Source: CAZLYK01 sp964563495 (lineage in GTDB: Bacteria; Acidobacteriota; Blastocatellia; RBC074). From it: a stretch of DNA of 12,060 nt. The stretch spans positions 1 to 12,060 of the forward strand of contig CAZLYK010000159.1 of NCBI GenBank assembly GCA_964563495.1. The letters are read 5' to 3'. How positions within the stretch are numbered: the first letter of the stretch is position 1; the number at the start of each line of letters is the position of its first letter. The notes under the pieces are model-generated. The model did not search any database and had not been told where the DNA came from. It worked only from the letters and a program-made list of their open reading frames with translations. Positions 1 through 8,900 of the stretch are shown one piece after another. The position numbers were made by a program, and so were the translations under genes.

Positions 1-56
1 CGATGCAGGATTGACACGATCGTGTCAATCCTGCATCGATCGTGTCAATCCTGTCG
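1..56. repeat. Perfect palindrome with a duplicated arm
   Basis: Bases 1-38 form a perfect inverted repeat with no spacer: the arm CGATGCAGGATTGACACG is followed by its reverse complement, centred near 19/20. Part of the right arm is then repeated in direct orientation: CGATCGTGTCAATCCTG occurs at 17-33 and again at 37-53, a 20-base period. The left arm can therefore pair with either of two right arms. The palindrome touches the window edge, so it may extend further left. It lacks a T-run of the intrinsic-terminator type. Its CAGGATTnACA core resembles the repeat at 1314-1358 on the other side of the next gene, suggesting one interspersed repeat family. Whether it acts as a terminator, a protein-binding site or a passive repeat cannot be told from sequence. 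Confidence 0.85.
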
Positions 57-89
57 ATTTGACCATTACTCACCCCCCGCGATTTTGCG

Positions 90-1328
90 ATGGCTGGACT
101 CCGACAGATTATCTTTATTCCCCTGCTCTCATTGCTGCCTTGTGTGTTGTGGCTCTGGTATTTCTCGAGTCGCAGCCGTTACAAGCGCCCGGCGGTGCGG
201 GTGCTGGGGATCACCTTTCTCTATGGTGCGTTGTCGACCATTCCCGCCCTGGCTCTCAACCTCTTTGGCCAGTCGATCTTTCTCGATCTTTTCGGGCGCA
301 ATCAAATCACGCATCTTCTGGTCCTCTTCTTCATAGTCGGCCCGGTCGAGGAGATGATCAAGCTCCTGGTGGTTTATCTTTACGCCTACCGGAGGCCCGA
401 ATTCGACGAGCCGCTGGATGGGGTTATCTACAGCGCGACGGCGGCGCTCGGGTTTGCGGCGATCGAGAACGTCGTCTATCTGGCGCAAAACGATCCGATG
501 CTGGTGCTGCTGCGAGGGCCGTTATCGAATCCCGGTCACGCGCTTTTCTCCTCACTCTGGGGTTTGAGCCTGAGCCGGGCCAAAGCCGCGCCCAATCTGG
601 CCAACGAACGGATACCGATCATCGTCCGCGGCTGGCTGGCCGCCTCGCTCCTCCATGCGCTCTTCGACATTCTGCTGGTCGCATCTTCAAGGCTGAGCAT
701 CCTCTTTTTCGCCTTTCTAGTCGCTTCCATGGTCGGCCTCTTCTACTGGGTTCGTTCAAAGATCAAATTCCACAGCGACACATCGCCTCACCGCGAGGGG
801 ACGCTGCTGATGCCTTATCGCCGTTTTTGCCAGGAATGCGGGGTCAAAGGCACGGCGGGCATGCGGTGCGCCTACTGCGGAGCCGTCATCCCGGAGCCGG
901 AAGAGCTGCAGTTGTGTCCGATCTGTTCGACCACTCAGCGGCCCGGCGCCAAATATTGCGCGCGCTGCGGTGCGAATATGAAGCTTCCGGCGAAGGAGAA
1001 TCTGGACTTGCGGCCCCATTTCGTCTCAGTCTCTTCGGACGGTGAGGAGCGGATCGCTTATATTCTCAACCAGAATGAGATCCTGATCGGCCGCACACTC
1101 AACAACGGCTTCGTCATCGAGCATCCTTCAGTCTCCAAACGACACGCCCGCGTCGTGGCTGAGGATGATCAATACTCACTCTGCGACCTCGGCAGCAGCA
1201 ACGGCACGTTCGTCAACGGCAAACGGATCAAAGAGATCACTCTGAGAGACGGAAGCGAGGTCCGGTTCGGTCGCGCCCACTTCGTCTATCGCGCTCAGCG
1301 AAACCAGACCCGGAATAGACAGGATTAA
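90..1328 (+). CDS. PrsW-like intramembrane protease fused to double zinc ribbon and FHA domain
   Basis: This is a 412-residue predicted inner-membrane protein with three parts. Residues 1-221 are hydrophobic with about six to seven membrane segments and carry PrsW-family (glutamic-type intramembrane protease) motifs: PVEEMIK with E87, E88 and K91; GFAAIEN with E126 and N127; H150 in NPGHALFSSLWG; and H189...D193 in HALFD. Residues 247-263 (C247/C250/C260/C263) and 276-293 (C276/C279/C290/C293) are two CxxC-type zinc ribbons. Residues about 323-400 are an FHA phosphothreonine-binding domain, with the GR pair at 334-335, S347/S349/R351/H352, and N371-G372 in SSNGTFVNG. The FHA domain implies a cytoplasmic C-terminus. 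PrsW members cleave anti-sigma factors or related membrane substrates; coupling to Ser/Thr-kinase signalling here is inference. The start is the only one available in frame, because a TGA lies at 60-62 with no start codon between. No clear Shine-Dalgarno is seen. The stop codon lies inside the 1314-1358 repeat. Confidence 0.88.
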   Translation: MAGLRQIIFIPLLSLLPCVLWLWYFSSRSRYKRPAVRVLGITFLYGALSTIPALALNLFGQSIFLDLFGRNQITHLLVLFFIVGPVEEMIKLLVVYLYAYRRPEFDEPLDGVIYSATAALGFAAIENVVYLAQNDPMLVLLRGPLSNPGHALFSSLWGLSLSRAKAAPNLANERIPIIVRGWLAASLLHALFDILLVASSRLSILFFAFLVASMVGLFYWVRSKIKFHSDTSPHREGTLLMPYRRFCQECGVKGTAGMRCAYCGAVIPEPEELQLCPICSTTQRPGAKYCARCGANMKLPAKENLDLRPHFVSVSSDGEERIAYILNQNEILIGRTLNNGFVIEHPSVSKRHARVVAEDDQYSLCDLGSSNGTFVNGKRIKEITLRDGSEVRFGRAHFVYRAQRNQTRNRQD

Positions 1329-1358
1329 CAGGATTTTATCCTGTTAATCCTGTCTATT
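1314..1358. repeat. Inverted repeat overlapping a stop codon; possible terminator
   Basis: Two perfect 21-base arms (1314-1334 and 1338-1358) flank a 3-base TTT loop. Each arm is itself an imperfect tandem of CAGGATTaA-like units (CAGGATTAA followed by CAGGAT in the left arm). The TAA stop of the preceding gene is at 1326-1328, inside the left arm, so the repeat supplies the last codons of the protease-like protein. The transcript would form a very stable hairpin followed by TTTTGATTT, so it may serve as a terminator for that gene, although the T-run is short. The core resembles the palindrome at 1-56. I recall AGGATTAACAGGATT-type repeats recurring in intergenic regions of environmental bacteria, but I could not check this. 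Confidence 0.8.
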
Positions 1359-1446
1359 TTGATTTAAGATCCTCGCGTCGCGACAGCCCGCGACAGGCCA
1401 TCCTTAGCGAACTCAGCAACCACCCAAATTCTGATCGAGGTAAATT

Positions 1447-4400
1447 ATGAAATGGTCTGTCCTTATTTTGTGGGCCTCCCTCCTGGTCTGTCCATTTAGT
1501 CTCCGAAATTCCGGCCGTGCGATCGATGATCTTGATCACATCGGCTTTGAAGGTGTTGTCACCGATGGGCGTGGCCACGTTCTCGCCGGTGCGCGGGTGA
1601 TCGCCCGGCAAACTGACGGCTCGCTCGAACGCGCCGTCACGACTGACGAGCAGGGTCGCTATCGCCTGACGACGCTCGCTCCCGGAAGGTATCTCCTGCT
1701 GATCGAGGCGAATGGCTTTCAATCGCTGCGCTTAGAGGGAGTGGGGGCGGCGGCCGGTGCGACCGTCAAACGGGACTTTCGGCTCGATCCCGCAACTATC
1801 GAATCAGCGGTGACGATCGATGCCGGCAATGATCGATCGCTGATCGACACTTCACGGACGGTGGTCGGCGGAACGATCACGAAAGCCCAGATTGATCTGC
1901 TGCCGGTCGAATCGCGTCAGCCTCTCGATCTGATCTTCACGCTGCCGGGGACATCGGCGCCGGCGCTGAGCGACCGTGAACTGGCTGAGGGCGATCGCCG
2001 GGATGATTTCCGCAAACCGCCCGAAGAGGCAGGTATCTTCTCGCTGAACGGCGGGGCGCCGTTCTCCAATAACCTGACGATCGAGGGGCTGGATAATAAT
2101 GATGACCGCGCGGCGCGTGAAAGATTTATCCCCTCGCTTCACTCGGTCGAAGAGGTGCAGGTGATCGCCAATCAGTTTTCGGCTGAGTATGGGCGAGCGT
2201 CGGGTGGGCGGGTCAATCTGCGCCTGCGCGGCGGGGCCAACCGGTTTCACGGACAGATCTTCGACTATTTTCGTGATGAGAGCCTGAATGCCAATTCGTT
2301 CACGCGCAACGCCGACCCTGAGCGAGGGAAAAGGCTGCCCTTCCAGAATCACAATCCCGGCGCCGGCATAGGCGGCCCCGTCATCCGCGAGAGGGCGCTC
2401 TTCTACGGAGCCTATGAATATGACGAGGTTTACGATCGAACCGAAATCACGGCGCTCGTCCCGGTCGAGACCAATCCGGCCTTCCCTCTGCCCGCGCCGA
2501 ATGGTGCAAACCTGGGAAGCGCCGGATTTGACAAGGCCGGCAAACCCGTGACGGTCAACGGCGGCGCGGCGGTCGGGCTTTTCGATCAGCAGGTGACGAC
2601 TCCACGGCGGTCACATACTTTTCAATCGAGAGTAGATCTACATCCCGGCCCACGGCACAGCGGGTTTGCGCTCCTGACGGCCGTCCGACAGCGTGATGAG
2701 CGGGGCTTTCCAGGCGGGCGACGAACCCTCGACACGCTGCGCCGCACCGGAAGAGACAGCCGGTCGATCGCTTTCGCCGAAAACTTCGTCATCTCTGAGC
2801 GGGCGGTCAACACGGCCCGGTTCCAATTTTCGCGGCTCACCCCGGTCGATGCCCCCGCCGGCGGACGACCGGTCGTGATCATAGAGATCGACGATCCGCG
2901 CGACGTGATCGGCGGCTCATCGTCCAACCCGCTGAGCAGGCGCGGGAGCCTGGTCGCCGGTTCGAGCACTCTCGGCGGCGTCGATCGGCGCGAAGACCGG
3001 TATCAAATCCAGGAGACGCTCAATTACCTGCGCGGCTCGCACACCTTGCGCGCGGGCGCCGACCTGCAGGTCATTCGCTCGCGATTCATCGATTTATCGG
3101 ATTCGACCGGGACCTTCACTTTCGCTTCACCGGCCGATTTTCTGACCAACAGACCGGCGCGTTATCAACATCGCTTCCGGACCGAATCCGAACTGGGGAA
3201 CAGATACACGGGCGTCTTTATCCAGGATGACTGGCGACCCCGCCCGAACCTGACCCTGGCTTTCGGTCTGCGCTGGGACAACGAGACGGCGATCGAGGAT
3301 CGTGACAATTTCGGACCGCGATTATCGTTTGCCTGGGATCCGTTCGCGTCCGCCAAGACGGTGGTCCGCGCCGGTTATGGCCTTTTTTACAACCGCGCGC
3401 TGCTCCGAACGCTGGACGATTATGTTCTGACCTCAAACACCATTCGCGTCGACACCGACAACTCGGTCGCCGCGTCGCTGCTCGGCTCACTGCCGTTTCC
3501 GCGAACACTTGCTCCGGATGACCCACTGCTCTCACGGATGGGCGTCCGTGAAGCCGGTTTTCTGCGACGGCTCGGCCGTGGATTCCGCATCCCGGAAAGC
3601 TCTCAGGCTTCGCTCGGTTTTGAGCGCCAGATCAGGCCGGGCTTCAAGATCGAGGTAAATTACGTCTTTAATCGCGGCCTGCATTTATGGCGCGAGAGCA
3701 ACGTCAACGCCCCCCTGCTTCCATCGGGTTTCCCTGATTTTACCGAATACCTGGTCTCGCGCGGTTTCGACAACCGGCGAGACCCGATCACCGGTCTGCG
3801 ACCGATCACCAGCACCGGCAACGCCGATGTCGTCCGATTCAATCTCAGCCGCCAGCCCAGCCAAACCATGAGTGAAGACGGGCGAACGGTGATTGTCTTC
3901 GGGTTGAACAATCAATCGACGAGCAACGCGACGAGCGGGCTGAAAGCCGCTCTGGCGGTGCTGCGAGGACTGCGCCCCGATCCCGGTCTGACCCAGATCG
4001 AGGAACTGCAGTCGCGCGGTAACAGCTTCTATCACGGCGTGAGTTTTGAGGCGCAGCGCCGCCTGGGCTCACGCGGCTTCCTGCGCGGAAGTTATACTCT
4101 CAGCAAATTGATCGATGACGGCGTGGTCAACACTTCATCGCCGATCGTGGCTGGCGATTTTCGACGCGAGAGGGCTTTGAGTCTGCTCGACGCCAGACAC
4201 CGTCTCGCCGTCAGTGGGAGCTATCAATTCCCCGCCCGGCTGCTGAGGTTGAGCCTTTCGGGGACCCTCAATTTCGGCTCATCGCGACCATTCAACATCG
4301 GGGCGAACGGCAACGATAGAAATCTGGATGATGTCGATAACGACCGCCCGAATTTCAGCGGCTCGCTTCAAGCCATTCGCTGGCGCAGGCGCGGCTCTGC

Positions 4401-4707
4401 GCCGGATCGGGCACTGGTCGACTCATTTTCATTGCCGGCGATCGGCAGTTCGGGCGATCTGCCGCGCAACGCCGGGCGAGGGCCGGGTGTTTACACGCTC
4501 AACCTGCGAATTGCACGTGCCTTTGAGTTTGGCGAAAGCCGCAAAGTCCGGCTTCAAATCGAAGCTTTCAACCCTTTCAATTCGACCGTTTTCAGCTTCG
4601 GCGCGGAGTATGTCAACTTTTCGCCCTCGGCTTTGGGTGATTTTCTGACGCCACAGCGGACCGTCAAACCGCGGACCCTGCGCGTCGGGCTGAGCATGGA
4701 CTTTTAG
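1447..4707 (+). CDS. TonB-dependent receptor, Oar-like, with carboxypeptidase-regulatory-like domain
   Basis: This 1086-residue outer-membrane receptor belongs to the large Oar-like class. Residues 1-16 or so form a signal peptide (MK, then a hydrophobic run). Residues about 33-115 are a carboxypeptidase-regulatory-like beta-sandwich (GVVTDGRGHVLAGARV, TTDEQGRYRLTTLAPGRY). Residues about 140-265 are the plug (FSLNGGAPFSNNLTIEGLDNND, then VEEVQVIANQFSAEYGRASGG). The remainder is a beta-barrel with the usual landmarks: GGPVIRERALFYGAYEY, FIQDDWRPRPNLTLAFGLRWDN, IEAFNPFN and a terminal Phe in LRVGLSMDF. The length is normal for the group. GAGG at 1437-1440 lies 6 bases before the ATG and supports this start. 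The substrate cannot be predicted: no SusD-like partner or degradative enzyme is adjacent. The TAG stop (4705-4707) interlocks with the TAA of the convergent CoA-transferase, so the genes overlap by 4 bases. Confidence 0.93.
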   Translation: MKWSVLILWASLLVCPFSLRNSGRAIDDLDHIGFEGVVTDGRGHVLAGARVIARQTDGSLERAVTTDEQGRYRLTTLAPGRYLLLIEANGFQSLRLEGVGAAAGATVKRDFRLDPATIESAVTIDAGNDRSLIDTSRTVVGGTITKAQIDLLPVESRQPLDLIFTLPGTSAPALSDRELAEGDRRDDFRKPPEEAGIFSLNGGAPFSNNLTIEGLDNNDDRAARERFIPSLHSVEEVQVIANQFSAEYGRASGGRVNLRLRGGANRFHGQIFDYFRDESLNANSFTRNADPERGKRLPFQNHNPGAGIGGPVIRERALFYGAYEYDEVYDRTEITALVPVETNPAFPLPAPNGANLGSAGFDKAGKPVTVNGGAAVGLFDQQVTTPRRSHTFQSRVDLHPGPRHSGFALLTAVRQRDERGFPGGRRTLDTLRRTGRDSRSIAFAENFVISERAVNTARFQFSRLTPVDAPAGGRPVVIIEIDDPRDVIGGSSSNPLSRRGSLVAGSSTLGGVDRREDRYQIQETLNYLRGSHTLRAGADLQVIRSRFIDLSDSTGTFTFASPADFLTNRPARYQHRFRTESELGNRYTGVFIQDDWRPRPNLTLAFGLRWDNETAIEDRDNFGPRLSFAWDPFASAKTVVRAGYGLFYNRALLRTLDDYVLTSNTIRVDTDNSVAASLLGSLPFPRTLAPDDPLLSRMGVREAGFLRRLGRGFRIPESSQASLGFERQIRPGFKIEVNYVFNRGLHLWRESNVNAPLLPSGFPDFTEYLVSRGFDNRRDPITGLRPITSTGNADVVRFNLSRQPSQTMSEDGRTVIVFGLNNQSTSNATSGLKAALAVLRGLRPDPGLTQIEELQSRGNSFYHGVSFEAQRRLGSRGFLRGSYTLSKLIDDGVVNTSSPIVAGDFRRERALSLLDARHRLAVSGSYQFPARLLRLSLSGTLNFGSSRPFNIGANGNDRNLDDVDNDRPNFSGSLQAIRWRRRGSAPDRALVDSFSLPAIGSSGDLPRNAGRGPGVYTLNLRIARAFEFGESRKVRLQIEAFNPFNSTVFSFGAEYVNFSPSALGDFLTPQRTVKPRTLRVGLSMDF

Positions 4708-5927
4708 CCGGCAGCCGCACAACCACGCAGGATCAACTCTTCGATCGCGGCGTCCTCGTAGCCGAGCGAGCGCAGAATCTCGCGAGAGTGTTCGCCGACT
4801 TCCGGCGCCGCGACGGGTTTCTCCTTCGCCACTCCCTGCACGTTGAGCGGGCTGCTGACGGTCGGGATCGCGCCGAGCTGTGGATGATTCATCTCGGTGA
4901 AGACCCCGTTGGCTCTCATCTGCGGGTCAACGGCCACGCGCTCCATCGTCGGAATCGGCCCCCAGACCACACCCTCTTCGCGGAAAAGCAGATCCCACTC
5001 GGCCATATCCCTGCTCCCGATCGCTTCGTCGAGCAGGGCAACCACCTCTCCGCTGTGTTGCGAGCGGGCCCCGGCTGTGGCGTAGCGCGGGTCATCGATC
5101 AGTTCCGGGCGGCCGATCGCGCGACAAACCCGCCCCCAGTCATTGGTCGTGTCGAGACAACAAAAGATAAACCGCTGTCCGTCACGCGTCCGGTATTGAT
5201 TGACCAGCGGGTTGAGCGCCGTCAACCGCGGCTGCCGGATGGGAAAAGTTGCGCCGACCATCGCCGCCTGGATCTGACAACTGTTGCTCCACGCGCCGGT
5301 CGCCATGAGCGATGTCATGACCTTTGAACCATGCCCGGTCACCGAGCGCTGGTAGAGCGCCAACATAATCGATCCGAATAACGCAAGCGAGACCGAGTGA
5401 TCGCCCGACCCGCAAGGCGTCGCCCCCGTTTGCACCGTCAGATCGTAGATCATGCTGGTCAGACCCGACCGCGCCCAGTACGCCGTCGTATCGTAGCCCG
5501 GCTGGTTGATGTCATCGCCTTCTTCACCGTAGCCGGTGATGTGCGCGAAGATCAAGCGCGGGTTGATCTCGGCGAACGCCTCGTAGCTGACCTCAAGCTT
5601 CGCCGCCAGCTTCGGCGGGTAGTTGGTGATCAAGACATCGGCCGTGGCCGCCAGCTTGCGCAAGGCTTCGCGCCCCGCTTCGTCCTGCAGGTCAAGCGCG
5701 AGGCTCTTCTTGTTGCGCGCGTCGAGCATCCAGCAATAGTTGTGCTCCGAGACCGGCATGCCCGGGAAAAATGAAAGTCGACGATAAGGGTCGCCGTGCG
5801 GCGGGCGCTCGATCTTGATCACCTCGGCGCCGAAGTCGGACATGATCGTGGCAGCCGCCGGCCCGGCGATGTACGTCCCACAGTCGATCACTCGCAGCCC
5901 GGAGAGAATGTTGGGTCGTTCAGGCAT
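4704..5927 (-). CDS. Family III (CaiB/BaiF-type) CoA-transferase
   Basis: This 407-residue protein is predicted to move coenzyme A between carboxylic acids in the cytoplasm. The N-terminus LSGLRVIDCGTYIAGPAAATIMSDFGAEVIKIERP is the typical CoA-binding start of the family, followed by NKKSLALDL (73-81) and a TNYPPKLAAKL segment (101-111). D176 in GSGDHSVSLALFGSIMLAL aligns with the catalytic aspartate of formyl-CoA transferase, and GHGSKVMTSLM follows. Length is normal. Its ATG is preceded by GGGAG (plus-strand 5936-5940) with an 8-base spacer. It follows metH by 29 bases on the same strand, so it is probably the last gene of the met operon. Substrates are unknown: formyl-, succinyl- and acyl-CoA transferases and 2-methylacyl-CoA racemases share this fold. 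No pathway link to methionine is evident. Confidence 0.9.
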   Translation of the reverse strand: MPERPNILSGLRVIDCGTYIAGPAAATIMSDFGAEVIKIERPPHGDPYRRLSFFPGMPVSEHNYCWMLDARNKKSLALDLQDEAGREALRKLAATADVLITNYPPKLAAKLEVSYEAFAEINPRLIFAHITGYGEEGDDINQPGYDTTAYWARSGLTSMIYDLTVQTGATPCGSGDHSVSLALFGSIMLALYQRSVTGHGSKVMTSLMATGAWSNSCQIQAAMVGATFPIRQPRLTALNPLVNQYRTRDGQRFIFCCLDTTNDWGRVCRAIGRPELIDDPRYATAGARSQHSGEVVALLDEAIGSRDMAEWDLLFREEGVVWGPIPTMERVAVDPQMRANGVFTEMNHPQLGAIPTVSSPLNVQGVAKEKPVAAPEVGEHSREILRSLGYEDAAIEELILRGCAAAG

Positions 5928-5956
5928 TCAGGAAGCTCCCAATGAAAGCGGTCATT

Positions 5957-8900
5957 CTATTGGTAATTGAGGTTTGGAGCCAGCCAGCGCTCGACGTCCT
6001 TAACGTCCATGCCTTTGCGTTTGGCCAGGTCTTCGACCTGGTCGTGCTCGATCTTGCCGAGGGCGAAATATCCGGCTTCGGGATGTGAGAAGTACCATCC
6101 GCTGACCGAGCTGGCAGGCAGCATGGCGAAACTCTCGGTCAGTTTGACGCCGGCGTTCTCCTCGGCCTCAAGCAGATCGAAGAGTTTGCGTTTTTCGGTG
6201 TGATCGGGGCAGGCCGGATAGCCGGGCGCCGGGCGGATTCCCCTATACTTCTCTCTGATCAATTCCTCAAGACTCAGCTTCTCATCGACGCCGTAGCCGC
6301 AATCCCGGCGCGCCTGCTGGTGGAGCAGCTCGGCAAAGGCTTCGGCCAGGCGATCGGCCAGAGCTTTGGCCATTATCGAGTTGTAATCATCGTGATCGCG
6401 TTCGAACTTTTCGCAGAGCGACTCAAGGCCGATGCCGGTGGTTAAGACGAATGCGCCAAGATAATCGGGGCGTCCCGAGCCTTTTGGCGCGATGAAATCC
6501 GCGAGCGATTGATTGGATTGGCCTTCCCGCTTCTCGGCCTGCTGGCGGAGCATGCAAAAGCGGGTCAGGACCTGCTCGCGCGCCTGATCGGCGTAAAGCT
6601 CTATGTCATCTCCGACCGAATTGGCGGGCCAGAAACCATAGACGGCGCGCGCCGTGAGCAGTTGATCGCCGACGATCCGCGCGAGCAGGTTCCGCGCATC
6701 GGTATAAAGCTTGCGCGCCTGCTCGCCGATGACCGGGTCATCCAGAAGTCGCGGGTAGACGCCGGCCAGCTCCCAGGTATGAAAGAAAGGCGACCAGTCG
6801 ATAAAAGCAGCAATCTGATCGAGCGGGAAATGATCGAGCACGCGGATGCCGGTAAAGGACGGTCTGGCGATCTCGGTCGTCGCCCAATCGATCGGCGTCC
6901 GGTTGGCGCGCGCCTGATCCAGACTGAGGATCGTTCGCTGCACTTTGCTCGCTTCGTGCATTTCACGATCGCGCTGCTGCCGGCGCTGATTCTCAAGCGC
7001 GTAGCCGGCTTTCAGGTCAGGGTTGATCAGGCTGCCGACGACCGTCACGGCGCGCGAAGCGTCGAGCACGTGGACGACCGGCGGCTCGTAATGCTCGGCG
7101 ATCTTGACGGCGGTGTGAACGCGGCTGGTCGTCGCGCCCCCGATCAAAAGCGGAATCGTAAACCCCTCGCGCTGCATCTCTCGCGCGACGTGAACCATTT
7201 CATCGAGTGACGGGGTGATCAATCCGCTCAGCCCGATCATGTCGGCGCCATGCTCGCGCGCAGCCTGGAGGATCTTTTCGCAGGGAACCATGACGCCTAG
7301 ATCGATCACCTCGTAATTATTGCAGCCAAGCACCACGCCGACGATGTTTTTGCCGATATCGTGGACATCGCCCTTGACCGTCGCGAGCACGATCTTTCCC
7401 TGCGCCCGGCCGTTGCCCGCGGCCTTTTCCACCTCCAGAAACGGCGTCAGATATGCAACCGCCTTCTTCATGACGCGGGCGGATTTGACCACCTGGGGCA
7501 GGAACATCCTGCCCGAACCGAAGAGATCCCCGACGACATTCATCCCGGCCATGAGCGGCCCTTCAATCACCGACAACGGGCGGCCATACTTCTGACGCGC
7601 CTCTTCTATGTCCGTCTCTATATAATCGACGATGCCTTTGACCAGCGCGTGCTCCAGACGCTGCTCGACCGGCCGGTCGCGCCATTCGTCGACCTCTTTC
7701 GCCTCGGTCTTGCCCTGCCCCCTGACCGATTCGGCAAAAACGATCAGCCGCTCGGTCGCATCAGCCCGCCGGTTGAGCAGCACGTCCTCGACCAGCTCGA
7801 GCAGGTCTTTCGGGATCTCATCATAGACGGTCAATTGCCCGGCGTTGACAATGCCCATATCCATTCCCGCTTTGATCGCGTGATAGAGAAAAGCCGAATG
7901 CATGGCCTCGCGAACGGTATTGTTGCCGCGGAACGAGAATGAGATATTGCTCACCCCGCCGCTCACGCCGGCGCCAGGCAAATTCTCTTTGATCCACCCG
8001 GTCGCGCGGATGAAATCCATGGCGTAATTGTTGTGCTCTTCAATCCCGGTCGCGACGGTCAGGATGTTCGGGTCGAAGATGATGTCCTGCGGCGGAAATC
8101 CGATCTCATCGACCAGAATCCGGTAAGCGCGAGCGCAGATTTCGATTTTGCGTTCGAAGCTGTCGGCCTGGCCGCGCTCATCAAACGCCATGACGATGAT
8201 GGCCGCGCCATAACGGCGGATCAGCCGGGCGCGATCTTTAAATGCCTCTTGCCCTTCCTTGAGGCTGATCGAATTGACGATCCCTTTCCCCTGAACGCAT
8301 TTCAGACCGGCCTCGATGACCGACCATTTCGACGAATCGATCACGATCGGGACGCGCGCAATATCGGGCTCAGAGGCGATGAGGTTGAGAAAATGGACCA
8401 TGACGGCTTCGGAATCGAGCATGCCCTCGTCCATATTGATGTCGATCATCTGGGCGCCGTTCTCGACCTGTTGGCGCGCCACGGCGAGCGCCTCTTCGTA
8501 CTGCCGGTTGAGGATGAGCTTCGAGAACTTCGGCGATCCGGTGACGTTGGTCCGCTCGCCGATATTGACGAAGTTGGTCTCAGGGCGGATGACCAGCGCT
8601 TCGAGCCCGCTCAGGCTGAGATACGGGCTGCGTTTGACGGGCCGGCGCGGCTTGAACGGCTTGACTGCTTCGGCGATCGCCCGGATGTGGTCGGGGGTGG
8701 TCCCGCAGCATCCGCCGACCAGGTTGAGAAACCCGCTCTCGGCCCATTCGGCGAGTTGCGGCGCCATGGTCTCGGGCGTTTCGGGAAACCCGGTCGGCAA
8801 TAATGGATTGGGCAATCCGGCATTCGGATATGTGCTGACGTAAATCGGCGCGAGATGCGAAAGCTCCTCGATGTATGGCCGCATCTCCTTCGGGCCGAGC

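Noticed and set aside
11..1045. 344-codon plus-strand frame overlapping the PrsW-like gene
   Set aside because: Its translation is Arg/Gly/Ser-rich with no domain, whereas the overlapping frame from 90 has protease, zinc-ribbon and FHA motifs throughout.
1378..1393. Small hairpin TCGCG/CGCGA upstream of the TonB-dependent receptor
   Set aside because: Five pairs of CG-rich sequence are easily found by chance in this DNA, and no T-run or operator-like context accompanies it.
1447..1494. Possible lipoprotein signal (LLVC) at the receptor N-terminus
   Set aside because: Val at the position before Cys does not fit the usual lipobox, and this receptor class is a beta-barrel with an ordinary signal peptide.
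8033..8803. Plus-strand open frame (256 codons) opposite metH
   Set aside because: It mirrors the metH codons, shows no recognisable domain and has no ribosome-binding site of note.
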